From Bog-532 sp963742875 (GTDB lineage: Bacteria > Actinomycetota > Actinomycetes > Streptosporangiales > Streptosporangiaceae), in NCBI GenBank assembly GCA_963742875.1, contig CAVUNO010000020.1:1-64000 (forward strand): 64,000 nt of DNA. Reading direction: 5' to 3'. Under the pieces are notes generated by a model. It was not told the origin of the DNA. It searched no databases and saw nothing but the letters and a program-made list of their open reading frames with translations. Of this stretch, positions 1-9,648 are shown piece after piece (position 1 is the first letter of the stretch; the number at the start of each line of letters is the position of its first letter). The position numbers and the translations under genes were made by a program.

Positions 1-181
1 GGGCTGCGTGGCGCTTCCGCGTATGTTCCGGATCATGCTTGCTGGGAGGTTGTTACGTCTGTCTTCCTGGGCCGTGCTGCCAGATGCCGATCGCGTTGCT
101 TGGTGGTCGTGCTGGCTGGCTCGTGAATCGGGCTTGACCGCTGTTGTGGCTGGCGACCGCGAGAGAAGGCCTGCCTGGTCG

Positions 182-683
182 TCAGCATCCCGGGTCCGGG
201 TTGGCCGTCTCATCGAGTTCCGGGTTGTCGATGACAGGGACCGGGTCGAGGCCGATCTTCGCGGCGATCCGGGTCAGCAACTCGTCCTGCGCAGCGAGAT
301 GGCCCTGCACGTGCGCCACCTCGTGGAGGGTGGCGCTCGCATCATCGAAGGTCGCCTCCGCGCGCTTGTCCGCGGCGGCGGCTTGCACGTTCTGCCCGAC
401 CATGATGATCGACAGCAGCACCAGCTGCAGGAAGGTCTGCGCCACCCAAGAGACGATCGTCGACGCGCCGCCACGGATCGCGTCCGGGAGGCTGATCAGG
501 TCGAACAGCGCAAAGGCGTAAGGCACACCACATGCTGCCGACCACCTGCGTGATCCCAATTGCGACCCTCGTGTTGAACCGGTTGACCGCCGAGTCCCGG
601 CGGTGCTGATCAGCCACCTTCACCGGGCGGTCGGCCCGCCGCGCGGCGATGCGCGGATGGCGTATGTGCTGGTAGATCGTCAT
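182..683 (-). pseudogene. Actinobacterial membrane protein of unknown function, frameshifted
   Basis: Two overlapping minus-strand frames join into one protein. The first runs from an ATG at 683 (MTIYQHIRHP...) to about residue 54; the second carries the rest from YAFALFDLISLP to the stop at 182. They connect if one T is removed from a CCTTACG stretch at about 520-521. The second part holds a hydrophobic segment (SWVAQTFLQLVLLSIIMVG) followed by a charged tail with HEVAHVQGHLAAQDE, suggesting a small inner-membrane protein with a cytoplasmic helix. I recognise the sequence type from actinobacteria but know no function. The break may be a mutation or a sequencing error. Confidence 0.6.
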
Positions 684-1131
684 AGCGTGGCCCTTCATCG
701 GCTGGCTGAATGCCGCCTGGCTGGGAAACCCTCCAGGGTAGTGCCCCGCCCGTCAGTCGGAGAGCGCTCGGCACCATCACCGATGCCGACAAGCCGGGGC
801 ATGTGGTCAGGTTTGGGCCATGTTCAACGCCCAGGGCAGCGCCCGCGATAGAGCCGACGGTTTTCAAGGGCGTACGTAACTCTCTGCCCGTCCACACTGC
901 TACCTGGGCTTTTACGGTCGTGCTCACTACGTCACCCAAGATCATCCCGCGTATATCCCGCGCTATCTCAATAGGCCGATCCGACACATAGCGGGCACGA
1001 ATCTTCTGTTCCGTAGATACTTGTCCGGCGTTCAGCGTCGTCCGGATCGGTCCGCGACCTGGCATGATCGTCAGCCGCCTGTCCGTATTCGTCCGCTTGG
1101 CGCGGGAGTCATCCGCCTGGGTGGCTCCCAT
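610..1131 (-). CDS. Hypothetical protein, doubtful
   Basis: An open frame of 173 codons lies on the minus strand just upstream of the frameshifted membrane protein and overlaps its first codons in another frame. The middle (residues 45-90) looks protein-like, but the end is proline- and arginine-rich as expected of an out-of-frame reading. No domain or motif is recognisable. It may be a real small gene with a shorter true 3' end, or chance. Confidence 0.25.
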   Translation of the reverse strand: MGATQADDSRAKRTNTDRRLTIMPGRGPIRTTLNAGQVSTEQKIRARYVSDRPIEIARDIRGMILGDVVSTTVKAQVAVWTGRELRTPLKTVGSIAGAALGVEHGPNLTTCPGLSASVMVPSALRLTGGALPWRVSQPGGIQPADEGPRYDDLPAHTPSAHRRAAGRPPGEGG

Positions 1132-1256
1132 GTTGGCTCCTCGTGACCGCGTCCTTTCAGCACTACAGTATGTTCGTTGACCGGGTGGAATGCTGCTCGC
1201 CGATGCGCAATCAGGTCGTCTCGAAGGGGCGCGGTCGGGTTCTATATGCTTTGGCC

Positions 1257-1916
1257 ATGACTGAGCACGTACCGGGACGACGGGAACGACAGGAATTTGA
1301 CCGCGAGCTTGCGGCTATCGAAGCCAAGGTCATGGAATTGTTCGCCATGGTCGCTGAGGACTTGCCCCGGGCGACCGATGCGCTCCTGAATGGCAAGAGT
1401 GAGGTGGCCCGTACGCTGGCCGAGCGTGACCGGGTTATCGACGCCCTCTACCCGGCGATCGAGGAACTGGCCGACCGCGAGATCCTGCTACAGCAGCCCG
1501 TCGCGTCGGACCTGCGCTTCTTGATCTCCGTGCTGCGGGTCGTGCCCGAACTTGAGCGCTCACACGACCTCATCGTCGACATAGCCCGTCGGGGCAGCCT
1601 CATTCTCAGCCAGGACCTCTCGTTGCGCAGCCGGGGGCTCCTCGAGCACATGGGGAACCTCGCATCCGAGATGTGGAGCCAGGCAGTCAACTGCTGGAGC
1701 GAGCGCGACCGCTCCGCCGCGGTTGCGCTACGTGAGCGTGATGATGAGATGGACGAGTTGTACGCCAGCTTGATGGCCGAGCTCGCCTCAGGAGGGATGA
1801 CACTTCCGGTGACGATGCAGTTGACGCTGGTGGGCCGCTTTTACGAGCGTCTGGCCGACCACGCTTTCAACATTGCCCGCCGGGTGACCTACCTCGCCGG
1901 ACGTGCGCCCAGCTAA
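1257..1916 (+). CDS. phoU: PhoU-family phosphate signalling regulator
   Basis: The 219-residue product is a PhoU protein: two tandem three-helix bundles, each carrying the conserved E/D-rich helices (residues about 12-110 and 115-215). PhoU proteins link the Pst phosphate transporter to the PhoR/PhoB-type two-component system and repress it when phosphate is plentiful. The frame is open 38 codons further upstream, but the ATG at 1257 fits the family N terminus (MTEHVPGRRERQEFDREL). The LERSHDL and YERLADHAFNIARR stretches are typical. No pst genes or phoR/phoP are next to it; it stands alone between a broken gene and transposon remnants. Confidence 0.9.
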   Translation: MTEHVPGRRERQEFDRELAAIEAKVMELFAMVAEDLPRATDALLNGKSEVARTLAERDRVIDALYPAIEELADREILLQQPVASDLRFLISVLRVVPELERSHDLIVDIARRGSLILSQDLSLRSRGLLEHMGNLASEMWSQAVNCWSERDRSAAVALRERDDEMDELYASLMAELASGGMTLPVTMQLTLVGRFYERLADHAFNIARRVTYLAGRAPS

Positions 1917-2177
1917 CCTGCTGGGCTCCACCAGACGTGTTCTCACGTCGTAAGGCGCAGCCGGACCAGCAGTACCATCCGCCGGGTCAAGGCCCGGCAC
2001 CGCGGTTCTCACGACTGCCACGATGGAGAGGCTGGCTGGTCACAAGATCTTGTATTTCGGGTCCTGGAGCAATGTGCAACCGCAGACGAACTACCGCATC
2101 AGCCTCCGCCGTCCTCGACGGTGGCGTCCGGAATCCGGTGTAAATCGGCGGGCGTGGTTCCCGGTTTCATGATCAGG

Positions 2178-2717
2178 TTAGGCGACGGTACTGACAGTTT
2201 CGCTGCTGTCGGCGGGCTGGCTGGTGGTGACAGTGCGTGGCTGCAGCTGGCGGGGCGGTTGGAGCAGAGAGCGGCGCAGGTCCTGCAGGAGGCGCAGGCC
2301 GCTGGGGGTCATGGCCAGGCCGCGCCAGCCGGCCAAGGCGCGGTCCAGGACGGCCCACACCAGGGTGAGGCAGCTGGTCTCGCCGGGGAGCCGGCCGATG
2401 ACCTTGGTGCGGCGGCGGGTCTCCCCGAAGGTGCGCTCGATGAAGTTGGAGTGCCGGACGCGGGGGTGGTGCTCGGCAGGGAACCGCAGGTAGGCGGTCA
2501 GGCCCTCCTTGTCGGTGGTCAGGCATTTCATCGCTGAGGGGTAGGTGGCGGAGTACCGGGCGGCCATCTCGCTGATACGGTCATCGATCAGCTCTACCAG
2601 GTTCGGGCCGGGCGGGGTCTTCAGGTCTGCGGTGTCGAAGATCTTCCAGTAGGCGTCCTTGACCTCGGCCTGCGTCCCGGCCGGGATCTTTGCCAGGATG
2701 TTCCGTGCGCGGTGAAG
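2178..2717 (-). pseudogene. IS256-family transposase, C-terminal fragment
   Basis: From about residue HRARNILAKIP the frame matches the C-terminal third of Mutator/IS256 transposases, including HSNFIERTFGETRRRTKVIGR with the final catalytic Glu region and LVWAVLDRALAGWRG. The N-terminal two thirds with the DDE aspartates are absent: upstream of about 2717 the reading turns into the end of an ISAzo13-type gene in another frame. It is a dead fragment, truncated by that element. Confidence 0.8.
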
Positions 2718-2727
2718 CCGTAAAGAA

Positions 2728-3881
2728 TCAACTTGTCGGTGTGTCGCTCGTTGCTCCGGCGGCGAAGAGATCGGCGGCGGTGCGGTAGCGGGCTGGCGCA
2801 GGCGCGGGAATGCGGTCTTCTTCGCGGAGCAGTGGCAGGGTTTCGCGGATGACATTGCCGACGGCCGATCTGCTGACGCCGCCGAGGGCGTCGGCGAGGA
2901 CATCCAGCGTGCACAGTCTCCTGTGGTAGAGAAGGGCGAGCAGGATGCGTTCGCTGTTGCTGATCTTCTGGTGGAAGACACCGCCGCGGGTGCCGGGCTG
3001 GCGCTGGCCGCCGCGCCGCTGGTAGGTGAGGCGCTCGGCTTGGGCGGATTGCCGTGCGGCCAGGCGTGCGGTGAGGTCATGCAGCTCGCGCCGGGTGAGC
3101 CCGGTCAGCGCCGGGTGCGACAGCTGCTCGAGGACCGTGGCGCGTGCGGGGCGCAGATCGCTGTCTGCGAAGGCGAGCAGGCATCGCAGGTGGTGAACCG
3201 GACCGGGGCCACCCCGGTGTCGTGGCCGTGATCTTCGAGGATCTCGCGGGTCTCCTTGACCAGGTCACCGATGCAGGTGGCGGTGACTTCCAGCAGGTCG
3301 GCGAGCACGTTCATGGAGCAGACCTGCCTTTGGTAGAGCAGGGTGAGCAGGAGCCGGGCCGCGTCGCCGGACAGTGGCCTGGCGCGGACGTTTCCGGTGG
3401 CCCGCCGGGCCCGGCCGCCGCGCTGCTGGCTGTACCGCTGCTGGGCCCGCGCGGCCTGGGCGGGGGCGAGCGCGGCGGCCAGATGCTCCAGCTGCGCGGC
3501 GGTCATGCCGGTCAGCCGCGGCTCAGCCAGCTTGGCGAGCACGGCCTGGCGGCGCCGGGCCGCGCCGCGGGATTCGCTGGCAGGTGCCGCGCCTGCGGGG
3601 CTGGAGACGCGGCAGGCGTGCAGGGTGTAGTTCCAGGCGCCGTGCGTGGCGTGCCGTTCCAGCGGCAAGCTCGCCATCCGCTCCTTGCTGACCGCGACGC
3701 CGGTCGGGTAGTCGCTTAAGTCCAGGGCGGCCTCCACCCGCAGCCCGCCGCGGGTCTGGGTCGCCGCGATCGTCTGGACGACCACCTCATGGCTGGTCAG
3801 CGGCCTGCCCCGCCAGTTGAGGGTGATGTGGGAGAACAGCCGGTGCTCGATCTGGGGTGAAATGCGGCCGGGTCGGGGCAC
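2728..3881 (-). pseudogene. ISAzo13-type transposase remnant with two tandem HTH modules
   Basis: The first 85 residues (IEHRLFSHITLNWRGRPL, then TSHEVVVQTIAATQTRGG and HGAWNYTL) are the C-terminal end of an ISAzo13-family DDE transposase. Two related modules of about 115 residues follow. Each has an LTG(M/L)T start, a YxQRGG-type linker and a helix-turn-helix core: LLLTLLYQRQVCSMNVLADLL in the first and LLALLYHRRLCTLDVLADAL in the second. A frameshift near 3190 separates the modules. The N-terminal catalytic part is missing just upstream, next to the IS110 gene. It cannot be active. Confidence 0.65.
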
Positions 3882-3933
3882 GCGGCAGCTGGCCAGGGCG
3901 AAGCACTGGCCGATCGGCCTGCCGCCGGTGGGG

Positions 3934-5169
3934 TTACCCTTCGGTGGCGAGCTGCACGGTGTAGCCGAGTTTCTCTAGCTGGCTGACCAGGCGCCGGGTC
4001 TGGTGCTCTTTATCGTGGCGGGAGGTGAAGTAGTCCGCGCCGAGGTCGGCGAAGACTTCCCCGGTGGTGAGCATGTGCCAGATGACGTCGAGGAGGCTGT
4101 GGGCGACCGCGACCGCGGCTTTGTTCGGGCCCCGGCGGCGGGCTATCTGCCGGTACTGGGCGCCGAAGTAGCTGTCCCTGGTCCGTGCCGCAGCCCGGGC
4201 CGACTCGATCAGGGTGCGCCGCAGCCACGGGTTGCCGGGCGTGGTGGCCACCTTGCGGCGCTTGCCGGCCGACTCGTGATTGCCCGGGCACAGGCCCGCC
4301 CACGAGGCTAGGTGCGCGGGGCTGGGGAAGCAGCTCATGTCGGCGCCGGTCTCGGCGATGATGACCTCCACGCTTCTGCGCTCCAGCCCGGGAACGTCAG
4401 CCAGCAGCCTGGCCGCTGACTGGCAGTGTCCGGCGACCCGGGCGGCGATCTGCTCGTCGAGTACCGCGATCGTGTCGTCCAGGAAGTCGAGATGGGCCAG
4501 GATCCGGGCCGCGGCGATGGCGTGATGCTCGCCGAAGTGGCCGCGCAGGGCCTCAGACAGCTCCGGGATCTTCGGCCGCAGCTTGCCCTTGGCGAGCCCG
4601 GCCAGTGCCGCCGGATCGCGCTCGCCGGCGATCAGCGCCTCGATCATCGCCCGCCCGGACTGGGTGAGCACCTTCGAGGCGACGGAGGTGAGCTTGATCC
4701 CGGCGTCCTGGAGCACTTTCTCCAGCCGGGCGATCTCGGCGGCCCGTCCGTCGATCTGGGTCTTGCGGTAGCGCGACAGCTCCCGCAGTTCCCGGATCGG
4801 CGGCGGCGGCACGAAGCTGGGCCGCACCATCCCGTGCGCGGCCACGTCGGCCAGCCACTCAGCATCGGACATATCGGTCTTGCGGCCCGGGACGTTCTTG
4901 ACGTGATGCGCGTTGCACAACCACACCAGGAACCGGCCTTCCTGCGCGTAGTAGACCGGCTTCCAGTACACGCCGGTCGCTTCCATCGCGGCCAGCGTGA
5001 CCTCGCGCCCGGCCAGCCACTCCGCCAGGGCGGCCAGCCCCCCGGTGGTCGTGTCGAACCGTGCCTTCTCCGTCTGCACGCCGCCGCGCGGGCCCGAAGT
5101 CCGCACGCACACCGTCACCTGGTCGCGGTGCACATCCAGGCCGGCCACCCGGTCGTGGATCTGTTCCAT
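3934..5169 (-). CDS. IS110-family transposase
   Basis: The 411-residue protein has the IS110 layout: an N-terminal DEDD RuvC-like domain (GLDVHRDQVTVCV near residue 9, AMEATGVYWKPVYY near 61, KTDMSDAEWLA near 96), a coiled middle, and a C-terminal Transposase_20 domain with VPGLERRSVEVIIAE and the serine-bearing FPSPAHLASWAGLCPGNHESAGKR. The ATG at 5169 is preceded by a GAGGAG ribosome site; the upstream in-frame extension is not conserved-looking. The frame is intact, so the element may still move. IS110 enzymes are guided by a bridge RNA encoded in the non-coding flank. Confidence 0.9.
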   Translation of the reverse strand: MEQIHDRVAGLDVHRDQVTVCVRTSGPRGGVQTEKARFDTTTGGLAALAEWLAGREVTLAAMEATGVYWKPVYYAQEGRFLVWLCNAHHVKNVPGRKTDMSDAEWLADVAAHGMVRPSFVPPPPIRELRELSRYRKTQIDGRAAEIARLEKVLQDAGIKLTSVASKVLTQSGRAMIEALIAGERDPAALAGLAKGKLRPKIPELSEALRGHFGEHHAIAAARILAHLDFLDDTIAVLDEQIAARVAGHCQSAARLLADVPGLERRSVEVIIAETGADMSCFPSPAHLASWAGLCPGNHESAGKRRKVATTPGNPWLRRTLIESARAAARTRDSYFGAQYRQIARRRGPNKAAVAVAHSLLDVIWHMLTTGEVFADLGADYFTSRHDKEHQTRRLVSQLEKLGYTVQLATEG

Positions 5170-5469
5170 GGCTCCTCCTCGCTCGGGCCGATAGGACAAC
5201 CCACCGGGGAGGACCTGGCAGTTAACCGAATCTGGGGTTCGTGCTCGCAGCGACAATCCCAGGCCCCGCGGGCCCTGCGCCACACTTGTTGCGGACTCTC
5301 AGCGCTCCACTATCGAGACGGCGACCGCGCCCGGTGGGCCATCGTGAGCATTTCATCGCTCCGGGGCGGCCACCAGGCCATACACACTTGTTCCACTTGG
5401 AGGTGCCCGGCCAATGCCGTTGCTTGTCGGCTGCAAACTATCGTTTCGTGGGTAGGCGGCCGGGGGTGC
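5170..5469. other. Non-coding flank of the IS110 gene, possible bridge RNA region
   Basis: No gene is supported in these 300 bases between the IS110 start and the IS4-type gene. IS110-group elements usually encode the bridge RNA upstream of the transposase, so a bridge RNA would be expected here on the minus strand; I could not fold it or fix the element end. Confidence 0.3.
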
Positions 5470-6384
5470 ATGATGCTGGGTATGCATCCGTGGACCGGGT
5501 TATCTGATGACGTGCGGCTGGGTGTGCTCACCGAGTGGGTGACCGCCGATCTGGTGGATGAGGTCCTGGCTGAGTGCGGCACGCGGGATAAGAAACCCGG
5601 GGCGCTTCCTGCCCGGTTCATGGTCTACTACGTGCTCGCTCTGGCCCTGTTCCAGCAGGACTCCTATGACGATGTTGCGGAGAACCTGGTGGGAGCGCTG
5701 GAGGGGATGGGCGAGGCGGTTCCGGCCAGGTCCTCGTTCACCCGGGCCCGGCAGCGGCTGGGTGCGGGGGTGATCGAGGCGGTGTTCGGCAGGCTGGCCG
5801 GGCCGGTGGCCCCGGCCGGCCTGGACGGCGCGTTCTGGCGGGGGATGCGGGTGGCCGCGGTGGATGGGTTCGTGCTTGACGTGCCGGATACGCCGGGTAA
5901 CCGGGCCGCGTTCGGCGGGCCGGTGGACGCCAACGGCCTGCCAGCGGGGTTCCCCCAGGCCAGGGTGGTGACGCTGGCCGAGACCGGGACGCACTCGTCG
6001 ATCGACGCCAGCGTGGGCGGGTTCCGCGGCGGGGAGCCGGAACTGGCGATCGCGATGGCCGGCAGCGCGACCGGGATGCTGGTGATCATGGACCGGGGCT
6101 TTCCCGGGGTGGCGCTGTGGAAGGCGTATACGCAGGCCAGGGCGCATCTGCTGATCCGGGCACGGTCGAGCGTGGCCCGCCGCCCGGTGAAGGTCCTGGA
6201 CGACGGGACGTACCTGGCGCGGATGAACCTGGCCGGGCAGCAGGGCGCGCATCCCGGCGGGGTCCCGGTGAGGGTGATCGAATACCGCGTCGACGGGGGC
6301 GAGGTCGTCAGATTACTGACCGATCTGATGGACCCCGTGGCCTTCCCCGCCGGTGAACTCGCCGCCCTTTACCATCAGCGCTGG
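5470..6384 (+). pseudogene. IS4-family transposase, truncated by a group II intron
   Basis: About 305 residues match the N-terminal and central parts of IS4-type transposases: an N-terminal segment (LVDEVLAECG, FMVYYVLALALFQQDSYDDV), a first catalytic Asp in AVDGFVLDVPDT, a second in VIMDRGFPG, and a final LYHQRW just before the expected catalytic Glu motif. The frame breaks immediately after that Trp codon at 6384, where a group II intron begins (GTGCGAC at 6385). The C-terminal end was not found elsewhere in the window, so the gene is dead. Confidence 0.85.
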
Positions 6385-7057
6385 GTGCGACACGAAGTCG
6401 CTTGGAGCGAGCGGAGCTCGCAGAAGGAGGACCGGCTTATGTCGGTGACATAGCTCCCGGTCCAGTGTGCAAGGACCGTCCCCGCCCTGGCGTGCGCTGC
6501 GGGTAACCGCGGGGTGCGGAGCCCGGGGTAACGCCCAAGGACCCCCGTTCCGTCTGGGGGTCACAGGCTGGGGAAGGCCGGACGGGTGAACGCGAGTGAA
6601 TCGCCGATGACGCCCCGTTAGGTGGACTCCCGCAGGCGGAATGCACGGGCGGGAGAAAAGGGACCGCCGCTGGAAGGCGGCAGGTGCCGACCGGGGTCCA
6701 ACGACCGGTCGGGAGCACACCACCGTCCCCGGGGTTCAGGCGGCACCCACCCGGCCGCAACTCGGCCAAGCGGAACGTGACAACCCCGATGGGGTCCGGC
6801 AGGCACTGCCCGCCGGTAGGCCGGACGCGAGAAAGGCTCAACTCCCCAGCGGGCGCAGGATGACCCGAGAAGCGAACGCCGGCGGCCGAAAGGCACCGGG
6901 AAACCGGGAACCGGATGCTGGCCCCTCCGCCAGCGGCTCCCGCATAACCGGCCGGATAGGGGCTCTGCCCCGGCCTGAAAGGGCGCTGACGCGGGTCTGG
7001 TGGGCCTGCGGAGGAAAGCAAGCTGCAACGCCGGAACCGAAGGGCAAGTTGGACACC

Positions 7058-7562
7058 GTGAACGGCACCGCTGACTCGCTAGCGTCAGCGCCGGTCCTGG
7101 TGAACGGACCGGAGGACGGCCTCCCGGAATGGGACCAGGTGAACTGGGGCCAGGCCGGGGAGAACGTACGGCGGCTGCGGCAGCGGATCTTCGCGGCATC
7201 GCGGGCCGGGGACCTGAAGAAGGTCCGCGGCCTGCAGAAACTGATGCTCCGGTCCCGCAGTAACGCGCTGGTGAGCGTGCGGCGGGTGACGGAGGTCAAT
7301 GCTGGCCGCAAGACGGCCGGGGTCGACGGGCGCATCGTGCTCGGCAGCTGGGGGAAGGCCGGCATGGCCGCCTGGCTTCAGCACGGGACGTCCGCGTGGA
7401 GGCCGCGGCCGGTCAAGCGGGTGTATGTGCCTAAGAGCAACGGCCGCCGTCGCGGCCTCGGGATACCGGTGATCGCCGACCGGGCGCTTCAGGCCCTGGC
7501 GGTGAACGCGCTGGAACCCGGGTGGGAGTCACGGTTCGAGCCGAAGTCCTACGGGTTCCGGC
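7058..7562 (+). pseudogene. Intron 1 reverse transcriptase/maturase, fragment 1 of 4
   Basis: This carries the N terminus and first RT blocks: VRRLRQRIFAASRAGDLKKV, LMLRSRSNALVSVRRVTEVN, KTAGVDG, and RFEPKSYGFR. The GTG at 7058 is the first ordinary start. The relative at 24759 starts with an ATG whose counterpart here is an ACG at 7028. The gene stops at the codon after FR where intron 2 inserted (7563). Joining 7058-7562, 9510-9609, 12774-13389 and 15635-15928 gives 1515 nt, exactly 505 codons including stop, with no frame conflict. Confidence 0.85.
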
Positions 7563-9509
7563 GTGTGTCCTGAAAGGGGAGTGACGTGAGGTAGATGATC
7601 GCCGTCATGAACCGTGCTGTGCCAGTGATGGAGGTAGGTCCTCCGGGATCGCCGGGCAGTCGGAGGTCCCAAACCACCGCATGCGGCGTCGGTTAAGAGC
7701 CGGGGTCGTGAGCGATGCGGGAAAGTCCCGCCGGGAGCGGGGCGAGGTGTGCGACGGGAAGACGAACATGTGTGAACCACTGCTGACGCATCGAAACCGT
7801 AGAATGCCGACATCAAAACCGGGGCCGGTCGGAAGTCCCGGGACAAAGGCGCGCCCTGCGGGCGGGCCCTCAGCCAGGAAGCTGACTGCATGCTGTCTTG
7901 GTGGTGTCCGGTGTAGAGGTGGCGTGAGCCCGTCGCGGGCGCTGGCATGGAACAGGAGAACCTGTCGTCCCGATGCCGTCGGCCGGGGTGTTGCTGCCTG
8001 GTCGCGAGAGGGAGGACCGCGAGCGGCAGAAACCGCGAGCGGCAGAGTACCGAGGCGGGGCACAGGGGCGGGCCGGCCCGTAGTAGCGAGGAAGGCCCTG
8101 TAATGGGGCTGGAGCCAAGGGGCCGGGCAGACCAGGGTCAACCGGCGGCCAACCCTATCGGGGAGGAGCCGCTGGCGAGACCCAAGCCGAAGGTGAAGTC
8201 GTTTGAGATCGATAAGCGCCTGATATACGGGGCGTGGGAGAAGGTCCGGGCCAACAGGGGCGCACCGGGCGTAGATGCCGTGAGTATCGCCGAGTTCGGC
8301 GAGCGGGAGAGGGATAATCTCTACCTTTTGTGGAACAGGATGTCATCGGGGAGTTATTTCCCGGGGCCGGTCCGAGCGGTAGAGATACCGAAAGATCATG
8401 GTCTGGGGGTGCGGATTCTCGGGGTGCCGAACACGGCAGACCGGGTGGCGCAGACCGCGGCAGCGATGCTGCTGGAAGAGAAGCTAGAGCCGATTTTCCA
8501 CCATGACAGTTACGGTTATCGTCCGGGGCGAAATGCCCATGACGCGCTGGCCGTGACCCGGGAGCGCTGCTGGCGGCTCGGCTGGATTCTAGATCTTGAT
8601 ATCCGGGCCTTTTTCGACAGCGTTCCTCATGATTTGCTGCTCAAGGCGGTAGCTCACCACACCGGTGAGCGCTGGGTCCTGCTGTGCGTCGAGCGGTGGC
8701 TGAAAGCCCCGATGCAGATGCCGGATGGGACCGTGGCGGCGCGGGAAAAGGGGACCCCGCAGGGGTCCCCCATCTCACCTGTGCTGGCTAACCTGTTCAT
8801 GCATTATGCGTTTGATCGGTGGATGGACCGGGAGTTCCCGGCCTGTCCGTTCGAACGGTACGCGGACGACGTTATCGCCCATTGCAAGACTGAGGGTCAG
8901 GCCAGGCGTCTGCTGGCTGCCGTCGCCGACCGGTTCGCGGCCGTGGGCCTCGAACTGCACCCGGAGAAGACAAAGATCGCATATTGTAAGGATGCGATCC
9001 GCCGGGGAAATTCTGAGCACACCAGCTTTGATTTCCTCGGATATACCTTCCGGGCGCGAGTTGTCCGAGGCCCGCGGGGCTTCTTTGTAAGCTTCAATCC
9101 GGCCATGAGCAACAAGGCGAGGAAGGCGAAAGGAAAGCAGATCAGAGACTGGCACCTCAAACGTCGGAGCAGGACGGATCTGTCCGGTCTCGCTGAGGAT
9201 ATCAATCCACAGGTGCGAGGCTGGATCAACTATTACGGGCGCTTCTACCGCTCAGAGTTGTACTTCCTCGCAAAGCGCATCGACGAGCACATTGTTCGAT
9301 GGGCAATGCACAAATTCAAACGACTGCGGGGCAGGCCTGATAGGGCGTGGGCCTGGCTATACGGTGTCCGTCGGCGAGAGCCCAGGCTCTTCGCCCACTG
9401 GGACCTCGTCGCACACACCTCCGGCCGGACTGTGGGGGCCGGATGACGAGAGATCGTCACGTCCGGTCCTGCGAGCGGCGGGGGGTGCGATTCCCTCCGC
9501 CGACTCACC
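7563..9509 (+). mobile_element. Group II intron 2, complete, inside the RT gene of intron 1
   Basis: The 1947-nt intron starts with GTGTG (fits the GUGYG consensus) and ends ...CCGACTCACC. It contains an intact RT gene at 8103-9446. Domain V spans about 9436-9469 (CCGGATGACGA, loop GAGA, TCGTCACGTCCGG) and domain VI about 9472-9509. The RT stop codon lies within domain V. The flanks CCGGC and CGAACCGG rejoin into the RT frame of intron 1 (FR-P-NRRAQDAIAE). The tail of a relative is found at 16249-16317 with compensating changes in the domain V stem. Confidence 0.85.
8103..9446 (+). CDS. ltrA: Group II intron reverse transcriptase/maturase (intron 2)
   Basis: The 447-residue protein is a complete intron-encoded RT. 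It has RT blocks 0-7 with RANRGAPGVDAVS (block 1-2), LGVPNTADRVAQTA, YGYRPGRNAHDAL (block 3), LDLDIRAFFDSVPH (block 4, first catalytic Asp), KGTPQGSPISPVLAN (block 5) and the catalytic RYADDVIAHC. After SFDFLGYTFRAR come the maturase/X domain (GWINYYGRFYRSELYFLAKRI) and a short C terminus without an HNH endonuclease. Such proteins aid splicing and reverse-transcribe the intron into DNA targets. The frame has no defect, so this intron may be mobile. Confidence 0.93.
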   Translation: MGLEPRGRADQGQPAANPIGEEPLARPKPKVKSFEIDKRLIYGAWEKVRANRGAPGVDAVSIAEFGERERDNLYLLWNRMSSGSYFPGPVRAVEIPKDHGLGVRILGVPNTADRVAQTAAAMLLEEKLEPIFHHDSYGYRPGRNAHDALAVTRERCWRLGWILDLDIRAFFDSVPHDLLLKAVAHHTGERWVLLCVERWLKAPMQMPDGTVAAREKGTPQGSPISPVLANLFMHYAFDRWMDREFPACPFERYADDVIAHCKTEGQARRLLAAVADRFAAVGLELHPEKTKIAYCKDAIRRGNSEHTSFDFLGYTFRARVVRGPRGFFVSFNPAMSNKARKAKGKQIRDWHLKRRSRTDLSGLAEDINPQVRGWINYYGRFYRSELYFLAKRIDEHIVRWAMHKFKRLRGRPDRAWAWLYGVRRREPRLFAHWDLVAHTSGRTVGAG

Positions 9510-9609
9510 CGAACCGGAGAGCGCAAGACGCGATAGCCGAGATCCACCTGTTCACCTCCGAATCCATCAATTACCGATGGATTTTCGAGGCTGACATCAA
9601 AGCCTGCTT
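9510..9609 (+). pseudogene. Intron 1 reverse transcriptase, fragment 2 of 4
   Basis: This short piece encodes NRRAQDAIAEIHLFTSES and EADIKAC, which is RT block 3 to the start of block 4. It ends within the Phe codon before the first catalytic Asp, where the serine recombinase element entered at a CTT. Confidence 0.85.
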
Positions 9610-9648
9610 GGATCCATGGTCATACTGCTCCTTTGCTGATTGCGCGGC

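Noticed and set aside
4426..5469. N-terminal extension of the IS4 frame
   Set aside because: It is antisense to the IS110 gene and only open by chance; the IS4 protein starts near 5470.
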